This document shows, piece by piece, positions 43,712-52,030 of a stretch of 64,000 nt of DNA. A program made the translations under genes and the position numbers. Source of the stretch: Flavobacteria bacterium BAL38 (lineage in GTDB: Bacteria > Bacteroidota > Bacteroidia > Flavobacteriales > Flavobacteriaceae); assembly GCA_000169355.1 (NCBI GenBank), contig AAXX01000008.1, positions 1 through 64,000 of the forward strand. The letters run 5' to 3'. The notes under the pieces were generated by a model. That model saw only the letters and a list, made by a program, of their open reading frames with translations, was not told the DNA's origin and searched no databases. The stretch's first letter is position 1. Every line of letters starts with the position of its first letter.

Positions 43712-43740
43712 TTTGAATTTAAATTATTTCTATACATTTG
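43712..43740 (+). promoter_or_regulatory. Promoter of the 2OG oxygenase gene
   Basis: TTTG at 43712-43715, a 17-nt spacer, then TACATTTG at 43733-43740 match the Bacteroidota -33/-7 consensus. The leader to the ATG at 43791 is about 45 nt. Confidence 0.6.
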
Positions 43741-43790
43741 TCAATACTTGGGTTTAGCCCAAAATGATTTATTAATAACAAAGCTTAAGT

Positions 43791-44744
43791 ATGCAACAAA
43801 TTCCTAGTGTTGACTTACGTGATTTCCTGTCGGATGATCCGGCACGTAAACAAAAATTTGTAAATGAAATCGGAAAAGCCTACGAAGAAATCGGATTCGT
43901 AGCATTAAAAGGTCACTTTTTAGATGACAAATTAGTAGAAGGTTTGTATTCTGAAGTAAGAAACTTCTTTACACTTCCTTTAGAAACCAAAGCTAAATAC
44001 GAAATTCCAGGCATTGGCGGACAACGTGGTTATGTTTCTTTTGGAAAAGAACATGCTAAAGGGCGCTCTGCTGGTGATTTAAAAGAGTTTTGGCATTTTG
44101 GACAATACGTTAGCAAAGATTCAAAATATGCTGGCGAATATCCAGATAACGTGGAAGTAACCGAATTACCTAATTTCAACGAAGTAGGTAAAGAAGCGTA
44201 CCAAATGTTAGAAAAAACAGGGGTTTATGTGTTAAGAGCGTTAGCAATTTACATTGGTTTAGACGAATTCTACTTTGATAAATACATCAAAGACGGAAAC
44301 AGTATTTTACGTCCAATTCACTACCCACCTATTACTGACGAGCCTAAAGATGGTGCCGTTCGTGCTGCAGCACATGGAGACATCAACTTGATTACCTTAT
44401 TAATGGGCGCTCAAGGAAAAGGTTTACAAGTACAAAATCACAATGGAGAATGGATTGACGCTATGGCACAACCAGACGAATTGATGATTAATGTGGGCGA
44501 CATGTTATCAAGACATACGAATAATAAGTTGAAATCAACTATTCATCAAGTGGTTAATCCGGCAAGAGAATTGTGGGGTTCTTCTCGTTATTCAATTCCT
44601 TTCTTCATGCATCCTGTAAGTGATATGAGTTTAAATTGTTTGCCTGAATGTATCGATGAAAATAATCCAAAATTATATGAAGATATTACCGCTGGTGATT
44701 TTTTACATGAACGTTTGGTGGAATTAGGTTTAATTAAGAAATAA
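43791..44744 (+). CDS. 2-oxoglutarate/Fe(II) dioxygenase, isopenicillin N synthase family
   Basis: 317 residues. The non-haem DIOX N-terminal domain (IPSVDLRDFLSDD, GFVALKGHFLDDKL) is followed by the jelly-roll core with the Fe ligands HGD in AAAHGDINLITLL, the distal His in KSTIHQVVNP, and the 2OG- or substrate-binding R-x-S in SSRYSIPFFMHP. It acts on a small-molecule substrate that cannot be named. Bacterial members are common next to primary-metabolism genes and are often misnamed flavonol synthases. It has its own promoter. Confidence 0.9.
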   Translation: MQQIPSVDLRDFLSDDPARKQKFVNEIGKAYEEIGFVALKGHFLDDKLVEGLYSEVRNFFTLPLETKAKYEIPGIGGQRGYVSFGKEHAKGRSAGDLKEFWHFGQYVSKDSKYAGEYPDNVEVTELPNFNEVGKEAYQMLEKTGVYVLRALAIYIGLDEFYFDKYIKDGNSILRPIHYPPITDEPKDGAVRAAAHGDINLITLLMGAQGKGLQVQNHNGEWIDAMAQPDELMINVGDMLSRHTNNKLKSTIHQVVNPARELWGSSRYSIPFFMHPVSDMSLNCLPECIDENNPKLYEDITAGDFLHERLVELGLIKK

Positions 44745-44836
44745 AGAATAAAACATTCTAAATAATAAAATTCCAAATTCCAAGTAACATTGGGGTTTGG
44801 TTTTTTGTTTAAAGATTGAAATACATATACGCCATA

Positions 44837-44890
44837 TTAGCACGCGGATAAAACGGGTTTACTTCGTAAAACGCAGATTAAAACAGATTT
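44837..44890 (-). repeat. Left inverted copy of the dispersed repeat flanking the GxxExxY gene
   Basis: It begins TTAGCACGCGGATAAAACGG on the plus strand. The reverse complement aligns almost throughout with the solo copy at 20474-20526, including AATCTG near its start and CCGTTTTATCCGCGTGCTAA at its end. Confidence 0.8.
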
Positions 44891-44912
44891 TAACCATAAA
44901 AAATGAATATAT

Positions 44913-45311
44913 ATGCACTTATTACATAAAGATTTAACATCGTTAATTTTAAAAACTTTTTACGAAGTTTACAACGAATTAGGTTTTGGTTTTCTTGAAA
45001 AAGTTTATCAAAATGCCTTATTGATTGAGTTAAGAAAAAATGGACTTGAAGCAACTCCAAGTAAGAAAATTAAAGTTTATTACAAAGGAGAAAATGTTGG
45101 TGATTATTATGCGGATATAATTGTAAACGATACAATTATATTAGAATTAAAAGCTGCCGATTATATTATTGAAGAGTTTGAAAATCAATTAATCAATTAT
45201 TTAAGAGGAACTGATTGCGAAATTGGTTTATTATTAAATTTTGGCAAGAAACCTGAATTCAAAAGAAAAATTTACGAAAACAAAAGAAAGAATAGAAAAA
45301 ATCAGTTTTAA
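44913..45311 (+). CDS. GxxExxY protein (PD-(D/E)XK nuclease-like fold)
   Basis: 132 residues. The signature G-x-x-E-x-x-Y is visible as GFLEKVYQNAL. The nuclease-like core follows: DYYADIIVNDTIILELKAAD with D and E-x-K in the order expected for a PD-(D/E)XK enzyme, and INYLRGTDCEIGLLLNFGKK. Family members are very common and often multicopy in Bacteroidota and Planctomycetes, and their function is unknown. Inverted repeats flank this copy closely, and the right repeat begins at its stop codon. Confidence 0.9.
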   Translation: MHLLHKDLTSLILKTFYEVYNELGFGFLEKVYQNALLIELRKNGLEATPSKKIKVYYKGENVGDYYADIIVNDTIILELKAADYIIEEFENQLINYLRGTDCEIGLLLNFGKKPEFKRKIYENKRKNRKNQF

Positions 45312-45353
45312 TCCGCGCTTCGCTTCAGCGAATCCGTTTTATCTGCGTGCTAA
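45311..45353 (+). repeat. Right inverted copy of the dispersed repeat flanking the GxxExxY gene
   Basis: ATCCGCGCTTCGCTTCAGCG, then AATCCGTTTTATCTGCGTGC and TAA. It has the same orientation as 20474-20526 and the inverse of 44837-44890. Confidence 0.8.
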
Positions 45354-45356
45354 AAT

Positions 45357-45689
45357 ATGGACTTACAAGAACAACTAAAAAAACTTTTCCCAGACCACGA
45401 AGTTTCAAATGAACCAGAAGAAATCAAGGAAACCCATCATGAACTATTTGTTCAAAAGGAACCTATGATTTGCAAATATGAAAAACGTAAAGGAAAACCA
45501 ACTACGATAATTTCAGGATATGAAGGTGAAGACGAAGATTTTAAAATCTTAGCTAAGGAAATCAAAAGCAAATTAGCAGTTGGTGGCACGTTTAAAGAGG
45601 GTGAAATCATTATTCAAGGCGATTATCGTGATAAAATCATGAAAATATTACAAGATAAAGGATTCAAAACAAAACGAGTAGGTGGTTAA
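45357..45689 (+). CDS. SUI1/YciH family translation initiation factor
   Basis: 110 residues matching the bacterial SUI1 (eIF1-like) family: CKYEKRKGKPTTIISGYEGE, LAKEIKSKLAVGGTFKEGEI and the classic ending IIQGDYRDKIMKILQDKGFK. E. coli YciH is a homologue that helps discriminate non-canonical initiation complexes. The start at 45357 lies 4 nt after the dispersed repeat. Confidence 0.9.
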   Translation: MDLQEQLKKLFPDHEVSNEPEEIKETHHELFVQKEPMICKYEKRKGKPTTIISGYEGEDEDFKILAKEIKSKLAVGGTFKEGEIIIQGDYRDKIMKILQDKGFKTKRVGG

Positions 45690-45829
45690 AGCCCTTTACC
45701 CCAAAGGGGGAATTAAGAATGTAAAAATAATATTAATAACTATCTCATATTTTAATTTATAATAATTGTGAGAATTTAAAACCTATTGACCCCTAATAGG
45801 ATTCCCCCTTAGGGGGTTAGGGGGCTAAA
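45690..45829. repeat. Intergenic repeat with CCCC/GGGG runs
   Basis: The 140-nt gap has CCCTTTACCCCAAAGGGGG near 45692 and CCCCCTTAGGGGGTTAGGGG near 45804, abutting the next start codon. Similar C/G-run repeats are typical of flavobacterial intergenic DNA and could form stable hairpins or a G-rich structure at the ribosome entry region. Confidence 0.5.
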
Positions 45830-46696
45830 ATGATTGCAGCATCAGAATTAATATTAAATCCAGAAGGAAGTGTATATCACATCAATTTAAAACCTGGACA
45901 AGTAGCTAAAGATATTATCTTCGTTGGTGACCAAAACCGTGTTGAAAAAATTACAAAACACTTTGATTCTATTGAGTTTACGACTCAAAAACGTGAATTT
46001 AAAACCCAAACCGGAACTTATAAAGGTAAAAGAATTACAGTAATGTCAACTGGAATTGGTCCAGACAACATCGACATTGTTATGAACGAATTAGACGCTT
46101 TGGTAAACGTGGATTTAGCAACCAGAACTGTTAAGACAGAATTGACTTCGTTGAATATAGTTCGTATCGGAACTTCGGGTTCGTTACAAGCGGATATTCC
46201 TTGTGATAGCTTTGTTATGAGTCAGTATGGATTAGGTCTAGACAACATGCTTCGCTCCTATTTAATCGATGAAATTTCGGAAATAGAAATGGAAGAAGCG
46301 TTCATCAAACAAACGAATTGGGACATGAGAAAAGGGCGTCCCTATGTAATTTCTGGAAGTAAAACTTTAGAACAACGTTTGGAAAGCGATAAAATTTTCA
46401 AAGGATTTACTGGAACAGCTGGTGGATTTTACGGTCCACAAGGTCGTGTAGTGCGTTTAGGAATTCAAGATCCAGAATTAAATTCTAAAATGGATAGTTT
46501 CAATTTCAATGGAACTAGAATGACGAATTTAGAAATGGAAACAGGTGCTATTTATGGTTTAGGAAAACTATTAGGTCACAACTGTTTATCGTTAAATGCT
46601 ATCATCGCAAATCGTGCAACTGGAACTTTCAGTGCAGACCCATACAAAGCTGTGGATGAATTAATTAAATATACTTTGAATAAGTTATCTGAATAA
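45830..46696 (+). CDS. Nucleoside phosphorylase (uridine phosphorylase-like)
   Basis: 288 residues of the NP-I family: IIFVGDQNRVEKITKHF, ITVMSTGIGPDNIDIVMNEL, VRIGTSGSLQADIPCDSFV, and the substrate motif MTNLEMETGAIYGLGKLLGH, followed by LNAIIANRATG. It splits nucleosides to base plus ribose-1-phosphate. Glutamate and methionine in the LEMET loop fit uridine/purine phosphorylase architecture; the exact base is not certain. The upstream repeat lies against its start. Confidence 0.88.
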   Translation: MIAASELILNPEGSVYHINLKPGQVAKDIIFVGDQNRVEKITKHFDSIEFTTQKREFKTQTGTYKGKRITVMSTGIGPDNIDIVMNELDALVNVDLATRTVKTELTSLNIVRIGTSGSLQADIPCDSFVMSQYGLGLDNMLRSYLIDEISEIEMEEAFIKQTNWDMRKGRPYVISGSKTLEQRLESDKIFKGFTGTAGGFYGPQGRVVRLGIQDPELNSKMDSFNFNGTRMTNLEMETGAIYGLGKLLGHNCLSLNAIIANRATGTFSADPYKAVDELIKYTLNKLSE

Positions 46697-46710
46697 TTAA
46701 AAGCAAAAAA

Positions 46711-47088
46711 ATGACGTTTCGTTTTGCAAGACATACCAATGATTTAGAACAAATTAAATCTTTTTATATCGATATTTTAGGTTTTAAATTATTAGGTAAT
46801 TTTGTAAAACATAATGATTATGATGGTATTTTTATTGGAAAATCAAATGAAAATTGGCATTTAGAATTTACAAAATCAGAAGAAATTATTCATTTTAATT
46901 TTAATGAGGATGATATTTTAGTTTTTTATCCAAATAGTAAAATGGAGTTTGATTCTATTATCGATAAAATTCAATTTTTTGAAATTGAATTTATAAAAGC
47001 TAAAAATCCATATTGGAATGAAAATGGCAAAATGATTTTAGACCCTGATGGTTATAGAATAGTTATTTCTAATTTAAAAATTACGTAA
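46711..47088 (+). CDS. VOC-family protein (glyoxalase/bleomycin-resistance fold)
   Basis: 125 residues. A single VOC module: MTFRFARHTNDLEQIKSFYI, DILGFKLLGNF, HLEFTKSEEIIHF, and DPDGYRIVISN at the C-terminus. It resembles small VOC proteins from Bacteroidota with unknown substrate. Its stop overlaps the start of the GNAT gene (TAATG at 47086-47090), so they are co-translated. Confidence 0.85.
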   Translation: MTFRFARHTNDLEQIKSFYIDILGFKLLGNFVKHNDYDGIFIGKSNENWHLEFTKSEEIIHFNFNEDDILVFYPNSKMEFDSIIDKIQFFEIEFIKAKNPYWNENGKMILDPDGYRIVISNLKIT

Positions 47089-47621
47089 TGAATTTTAGTA
47101 TTGAAACAGAACGATTAATACTTCGACCATTTGAAAAATCAGATGCAAATGCTCTATTTGAAATGGATTGCAATCCTAATGTTCACAAATATCTATGGCA
47201 AAAACCAATTATAGCTATTGAAGAAGTTTATGCATACATAGAAATGGTTCAAAAACAATATCAAGAAAACAATATTGGTCGTTTTTCAACTATTATAAAG
47301 GAAACAGGAGAACTTATTGGTTGGACTGGTATAAAATTTGTGAAAGATCATGTAGAAAACGGAAATACCAATTTCTATGATTACGGCTATCGTTTAAATG
47401 AGAAATATTGGAATAAAGGCTATGCTAGTGAAGCTTCAAAAGCTTGGTTAGAATATGGTTTCAATCAAATGAAGATTAAGGAAATGAATGCCTATACACA
47501 TGCTAATAATGGGGCTTCAAATCATGTTTTACAAAAAGTAGGTTTCAATTTTATGGAAGATTACCCTGATGAAAATGGTGTAACTTGGAAATGGTGGCAA
47601 CTTTTAAATAGAGCTCAGTAA
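47088..47621 (+). CDS. GNAT acetyltransferase (RimJ/RimL type)
   Basis: 177 residues. The GNAT fold has ETERLILRPFEKSDANALF at the start, the acetyl-CoA loop YRLNEKYWNKGYASEASKAW (RxxGxGY/A region) and AYTHANNGASNHVLQKVGF at the C-terminal half. It resembles the RimJ/RimL branch, which N-acetylates proteins or small molecules; the substrate is unknown. Its start is coupled to the VOC gene. Confidence 0.9.
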   Translation: MNFSIETERLILRPFEKSDANALFEMDCNPNVHKYLWQKPIIAIEEVYAYIEMVQKQYQENNIGRFSTIIKETGELIGWTGIKFVKDHVENGNTNFYDYGYRLNEKYWNKGYASEASKAWLEYGFNQMKIKEMNAYTHANNGASNHVLQKVGFNFMEDYPDENGVTWKWWQLLNRAQ

Positions 47622-47642
47622 TCAGTATTTAGTGTTCGGTAT

Positions 47643-48140
47643 ATGAAATTTAAAGAGCTAATTGATAAAGTAAAAAACATACCTTACGGAAGAAATGCTA
47701 ATAGATTCGACTTTTCATTAGTACTTTCTGAAAACAAAGGAACTTGTAGTTCTAAGCATGCTTTCTTAAAGGATTTTGCTGATAAAAATGAAATTGAAAA
47801 AGTAAAGCTATACATTGGTATATTCAAAATGAATGAAGTAAACACACCAAAAATAAGCGATTTACTCTCAAAAAATAATATCAATTACATTCCAGAAGCG
47901 CATTGTTATTTAAAGATTAATCAAATTCCGGTTGATGTTACAACATCTGATTCTTTTTACGATAAGATAAAGAATGAGATTATTGAAGAAATTGAAATCA
48001 TTCCAAATCAAGTAAGTGATTTTAAAGTAGAATATCACAAGGCTTTTTTGAAAAAATGGATTGAAGAAACCAATCAAAATAATACCTTTGAAGAAATTTG
48101 GGAAATTAGAGAGCAATGTATAGAAAAACTATCTATTTAA
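47643..48140 (+). CDS. Transglutaminase-like small protein
   Basis: 165 residues. GTCSSKHAFLKDFADKN (Cys), PEAHCYLKINQIPVDVTTSD (His and Asp in order) give a plausible Cys-His-Asp triad of the transglutaminase/arylamine-acetyltransferase-like superfamily. The sequence starts MKFKELIDKVKNIPYGRNA. There is no signal peptide. It follows the GNAT gene by 21 nt. The function is unknown. Confidence 0.6.
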   Translation: MKFKELIDKVKNIPYGRNANRFDFSLVLSENKGTCSSKHAFLKDFADKNEIEKVKLYIGIFKMNEVNTPKISDLLSKNNINYIPEAHCYLKINQIPVDVTTSDSFYDKIKNEIIEEIEIIPNQVSDFKVEYHKAFLKKWIEETNQNNTFEEIWEIREQCIEKLSI

Positions 48141-48188
48141 TGATCAAGACTTTTAAACTCTTAACCATTTAAACTCATAAACTTAAGA

Positions 48189-49034
48189 ATGAAAACAATA
48201 AAAATAGCTGGCGTTCCAGAACATTTCAATTTACCGTGGCACATGTGCATTGAAGATGGTGAATTTGAAGCCGTTGGTATCGATTTACAATGGACAGATG
48301 TTCCAGAAGGAACAGGTAAAATGTGCCAAATGCTTCGAGATGGTGAAACAGATATAGCTGTTATTCTTACCGAAGGAATTGTAAAAGATATTATTGCAGG
48401 TAATAATAGTAAAATTATTCAAGTTTATGTTAAAAGCCCACTAATATGGGGAATTCATGTGGCAGCGGATTCTAAATATGAAACACTTTCCGATTTAGAA
48501 AACAAGAAAGTAGCAATATCCCGAATGGGTTCTGGTTCTCATTTAATGAGTATTGTAAATGCACAAAATCAAAATTGGAATACAGAAAGTTTACAATTTG
48601 AAATCGTAAATACTATTGATGGAGCAGTGGAAAGTCTTTCTTCTGAAAAAGCTGATTATTTCATGTGGGAACGTTTTATGACAAAACAACTTGTAGATAA
48701 TGGTACTTTTAGAAAAGTTGCTGACTGCCCTACTCATTGGCCTTGTTTTGTTATTGCAGTTAGAAATGAAGTTCTAAAAAATCAGCCTAAAATTATTACT
48801 CAAATTTTAGAAATTATAAATTCAACTACCGAAGAATTCAAACAAATACCAAGTATTGATAGAACTTTAGCTTCTAAATACAATCAAAAACTAGAAGACA
48901 TTCAAGAATGGTTAAAACTAACTAATTGGTCTCAAAAACAACTCGACAAAAAAACATTAGATAAAATTCAAAACCAATTATTATCATTACAAATTATTGA
49001 AAAAATTGTTCCTTATGAAATGATAATTAAATAA
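48189..49034 (+). CDS. Cytosolic solute-binding-like protein (type 2 periplasmic-binding fold)
   Basis: 281 residues, MKTIKIAGVPEHFNLPWHMC, then VGIDLQWTDVPEGTGKMCQM and KKVAISRMGSGSHLMSIVNA. This matches the NMT1/substrate-binding type 2 PBP fold of nitrate/sulfonate/thiamine-precursor binders. There is no signal peptide or lipobox, so the product should stay in the cytosol, unusual for this fold. No ABC transporter genes are nearby. A membrane transglutaminase gene follows on the same strand after 30 nt. Confidence 0.75.
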   Translation: MKTIKIAGVPEHFNLPWHMCIEDGEFEAVGIDLQWTDVPEGTGKMCQMLRDGETDIAVILTEGIVKDIIAGNNSKIIQVYVKSPLIWGIHVAADSKYETLSDLENKKVAISRMGSGSHLMSIVNAQNQNWNTESLQFEIVNTIDGAVESLSSEKADYFMWERFMTKQLVDNGTFRKVADCPTHWPCFVIAVRNEVLKNQPKIITQILEIINSTTEEFKQIPSIDRTLASKYNQKLEDIQEWLKLTNWSQKQLDKKTLDKIQNQLLSLQIIEKIVPYEMIIK

Positions 49035-49063
49035 ATACTTAATTTTATCGTTTTATTAAAATA

Positions 49064-49993
49064 ATGACAATTAAAATTCCCACTATTTCAAAACTTAAAG
49101 AAAAGCTTTCTTTACCAAAGCCATGGGATAATGTTATCATTTTTTTATTAAATATTCTTATTGCAATTCCTATTTTTATAATTGCTCATCAAAATCTAAT
49201 CGATTTAAATTGGCCAATTCATATAGATAGAATTTTACTTTTTATTCTACTAGTTGTAATTATTCAGTTAATTTTAAGATTGGTAAAAACAATTTTAATT
49301 TTGATCATTTTCTTGTATTTAATCTCTTTATTTTATGGAACTATTTTTGGTGGATATGGTTTTGGTAGAGTATTTGAAGATTACAAATACATGATATATT
49401 CTATGAGTGAAAACCCTAAACCTCAGGATATTATTATTGAAAAACTATTACCTTTCCCTAATAAATCTAAAATTATAGATGCAGTAGATTTTGCAAATCC
49501 AAAAGTTAGAAACTTTGCATTATATGCAACTTCAAAACACTTTACTACTAGTAATGAAACCGGTGATAAAAGAAGAATGATTCAGTGTTTTGCCATTTTC
49601 AAAGAAATTAGAAATCATTGGAATTATGTAAACGATCCTAAAGGAAGAGAATATATTGCTTATGCTTCAGAAAGTTTACAACATTTTTCTGGCGATTGTG
49701 ATGATCATGCTATTTTAATGTCGGCTTGTATTAAAGCAATTGGAGGCACTCCTAGAATTATTCATACAGGAGGTCATTTGTATCCAGAAATGTTAATTGG
49801 AAATAAAAATGATTTAGAATATGCCATATATTTAATAAAAGAAGTATTATTTATTAACGAGAGTGAAAATCAAGAAATTCACTATCACATTGATGAGCGT
49901 GGTCAAATTTGGTTAAATCTAGATTATACAGCAACGTATCCTGGTGGACGTTTTATGAGTGAAGAAATTTTAGGAGCACTTACTTTTAATTGA
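49064..49993 (+). CDS. Membrane-anchored transglutaminase-family protein
   Basis: 309 residues. Three membrane helices at the N-terminus (WDNVIIFLLNILIAIPIFII, ILLFILLVVIIQLIL, ILILIIFLYLISLFYG) are followed by a transglutaminase core: SGDCDDHAILMSACIKAIGG (Cys), HTGGHLYPEMLIG (His) and IWLNLDYTATYPGGRF (Asp). The motifs fit a cysteine peptidase or transglutaminase. It probably faces the cytosol or periplasm depending on topology, which the sequence does not settle. Confidence 0.85.
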   Translation: MTIKIPTISKLKEKLSLPKPWDNVIIFLLNILIAIPIFIIAHQNLIDLNWPIHIDRILLFILLVVIIQLILRLVKTILILIIFLYLISLFYGTIFGGYGFGRVFEDYKYMIYSMSENPKPQDIIIEKLLPFPNKSKIIDAVDFANPKVRNFALYATSKHFTTSNETGDKRRMIQCFAIFKEIRNHWNYVNDPKGREYIAYASESLQHFSGDCDDHAILMSACIKAIGGTPRIIHTGGHLYPEMLIGNKNDLEYAIYLIKEVLFINESENQEIHYHIDERGQIWLNLDYTATYPGGRFMSEEILGALTFN

Positions 49994-50001
49994 TAATTTT
50001 G
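49994..50001 (+). promoter_or_regulatory. Candidate -7 box (TAATTTTG) for the outer-membrane protein gene
   Basis: TAATTTTG lies 31 nt upstream of the ATG at 50033 and overlaps the end of the preceding gene. A clear -33 element is not seen. Confidence 0.4.
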
Positions 50002-50032
50002 CTATATTTACGAAAATTAACATCCCCTATTT

Positions 50033-50614
50033 ATGAAAAAAATAAGTGTCCTATTTTGTTTATTACTTTCAGCGGTTTCGTTTTCCCAAACGAATTCAGA
50101 TTCAATAACCTCTCCTATTTTAGCAAAAAAAAATGAAGTTAAAATTGATGTTTTAAATTTAATTTCAAATGGAAGATTAGGAATTACTTACGAACGCTTT
50201 TTAAATAATGATTTCTCTGTTGGAATTACCGGAATGTTCTTAAATAAATCAAGCAAAAAAGATAACTTTTCAACTGACGACACTAGAACATTAATAGATT
50301 ATCAAATAATACCTTATGTACGTTATGCTTTATCTAAAAGCGCAGTAAACTTATATTATTTAGAAGCCTTTACTTCTATTAATGGCGGACAATATAAAGA
50401 GTTAGTTACCCTAAATAATGGAGTTGCTGATTATGTTGTAACTTCTGTTAAAGATTATAATGATTTAGCAATTGGTGCCTCTGCAGGATATAAATTCTAT
50501 ATAAAAGAAAGTTTTGTAGTTGATATTACTATTGGAATGGGAAAAAACTTATTTCACGCAGAAAGTCCAAAAGATATTTCAAGATTAGGAATTAATTTAG
50601 GTTACCGATTTTAA
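50033..50614 (+). CDS. Small outer-membrane beta-barrel protein
   Basis: 193 residues with a signal peptide (MKKISVLFCLLLSAVSFSQT) and an eight-strand-like pattern: EVKIDVLNLISNGRLGITYE, ALSKSAVNLYYLEAFTSING, AIGASAGYKFYIKESFVVDI, and a C-terminal strand GINLGYRF ending in Phe. This fits the DUF3575/OmpW-like barrels of Bacteroidota. It is monocistronic. Confidence 0.8.
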   Translation: MKKISVLFCLLLSAVSFSQTNSDSITSPILAKKNEVKIDVLNLISNGRLGITYERFLNNDFSVGITGMFLNKSSKKDNFSTDDTRTLIDYQIIPYVRYALSKSAVNLYYLEAFTSINGGQYKELVTLNNGVADYVVTSVKDYNDLAIGASAGYKFYIKESFVVDITIGMGKNLFHAESPKDISRLGINLGYRF

Positions 50615-50711
50615 AGAAATATAAAATCGTTTTTATAACAAATTTGTGTTTGTAAGTCTTAGTTAAAAAAAAGCAAAACATTCATAAATGCTAATTAATA
50701 AATTTTACAAA

Positions 50712-51245
50712 ATGAAAAAATATATCCAACTCCTTACAATTGCTTTAATATCAATCATTTTTACAGGATGTACAGAAAATGATGATGAATTTTATGCCTC
50801 TAAATATGTAACATCAAATGGTTTAATTGAAGTAATTACAACCACTAGTAACGCTACTGTATCGTGTAATTTTGCTCGATTACTTCCTCAAGATACAAAT
50901 CCTTTAGATTTATACTTAACATCTACTTCTGAAGAATTTTTCTTTAATTATACTTTAGAAAAGAAAAATGATGCTGGAAATTGGGAATATGTAAGTTCAT
51001 CAAATTATACCATTACAAATAATTTAGGAAGCAATCAACTAGGTAGTTATATATCAGCAATTTGTCAATTAGATGCGCTAGAAAGTGATTATCAGTATGA
51101 AAGTGTAATAACTCCAAATACTGCAGGCCAATATAGATTATCAGTAGATAACGAAATCGTTTCTTTAGATTCAAAAGATGCGGTTACTGTAACCATTAAA
51201 ACAACCGTTATTGGTTCCAATAATATCGAATTTACTATCTTATAA
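50712..51245 (+). CDS. Putative lipoprotein with beta-rich mature domain
   Basis: 178 residues from MKKYIQLLTIALISIIFTGC. The lipobox FTGC gives lipidation at Cys20, and the +2 residues TENDDEF are acidic. An ATG eight codons upstream is less likely because the signal peptide would be displaced. The mature protein has NATVSCNFARLLPQDTNPLD and YRLSVDNEIVSLDSKDAVTV. No family is recognised. It probably sits in the envelope. Confidence 0.75.
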   Translation: MKKYIQLLTIALISIIFTGCTENDDEFYASKYVTSNGLIEVITTTSNATVSCNFARLLPQDTNPLDLYLTSTSEEFFFNYTLEKKNDAGNWEYVSSSNYTITNNLGSNQLGSYISAICQLDALESDYQYESVITPNTAGQYRLSVDNEIVSLDSKDAVTVTIKTTVIGSNNIEFTIL

Positions 51246-51281
51246 AACTGTTTAAAATTATTATAAAAAAATTGAAACGGA

Positions 51282-51947
51282 TTACCAGTCTATTTCAACT
51301 TTTTTATTTTTTAATAAGTATTCATTCGTCAATTTAAAATGATCATTACCAAACCAAAAACCTCTGTTAGCACTTAAAGGAGAAGGATGACCACTTTCTA
51401 AAACTAAATGTTTAGTTCTGTTTATTAATTTACCTTTTTTTTGTGCAAAACCACCCCAAAGTAAAAACACAATATTTTCTGATTGTTCATTAATTACATT
51501 AATAACAGCATCGGTAAAAACGTTCCATTTTATATGCTTGTGACTATTAGCTTCGTCTTTTCTTACCGTTAAACCTGCATTTAATAACAATACCCCTTGC
51601 TTTGCCCAATGTTGTAAATTACCCGAAGTTGGAAAAAGAATTCGATCATATTCGTTATTAATTTCCGTATAAATATTTTTTAATGATGGCGGAATTGCTA
51701 CTCCATCATTCACCGAAAAACACAAACCATTAGCTTCTCCAGATCCATGATAAGGATCTTGTCCTATAATTACCACTTTTGTTTCTTGAAAATCAAATTG
51801 CTCAAATGCAGAAAAAATCAATTCTTTTGGCGGATAACAAGTTGACGTATCATATTCTTGATACACTTCTTTCATTAATTCAACAAAATAAGGTTTCTCA
51901 AATTCGGGTGATAATTTTATGTGCCAAGACTTATTATTGATAAACAT
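51282..51947 (-). CDS. ung: Uracil-DNA glycosylase (family 1)
   Basis: 221 residues. Catalytic water-activating GQDPYHGSGEANGLCFSV (Asp and His), NAGLTVRKDEANSHKHIKW, FLLWGGFAQKKGKLI and the minor-groove loop GHPSPLSANRGFWF are all present. It removes uracil from DNA to start base excision repair. It diverges from mutS2, so two DNA-maintenance genes share the intergenic region. Confidence 0.97.
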   Translation of the reverse strand: MFINNKSWHIKLSPEFEKPYFVELMKEVYQEYDTSTCYPPKELIFSAFEQFDFQETKVVIIGQDPYHGSGEANGLCFSVNDGVAIPPSLKNIYTEINNEYDRILFPTSGNLQHWAKQGVLLLNAGLTVRKDEANSHKHIKWNVFTDAVINVINEQSENIVFLLWGGFAQKKGKLINRTKHLVLESGHPSPLSANRGFWFGNDHFKLTNEYLLKNKKVEIDW

Positions 51948-51979
51948 TTTATAATTTTTACCAAAAATATAAATTTCTG

Positions 51980-52011
51980 TTGCAATATGCCTTTATTACT
52001 TTGTAACTTTG
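51980..52011 (+). promoter_or_regulatory. Promoter of mutS2
   Basis: TTG at 51980-51982, a 21-nt spacer, then TAACTTTG at 52004-52011. The ATG of mutS2 is at 52031. Confidence 0.6.
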
Positions 52012-52030
52012 ACCTAACAGAAAAAGAAAA

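Larger units (their letters stand above)
44837..45353. mobile_element. Putative cassette: GxxExxY gene between inverted repeats
   Basis: About 517 bp. The outer 23 bp at each end form terminal inverted repeats, TTAGCACGCRGATAAAACGG plus three more bases, identical at 21 of 23 positions (44837-44859 against 45331-45353). The only gene inside is the GxxExxY protein. A third, solo copy of the end repeat sits at 20474-20526. This looks like a small mobilised unit or a gene trapped between two repeat copies. No clear target-site duplication is seen beyond a possible ATA. Confidence 0.5.
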
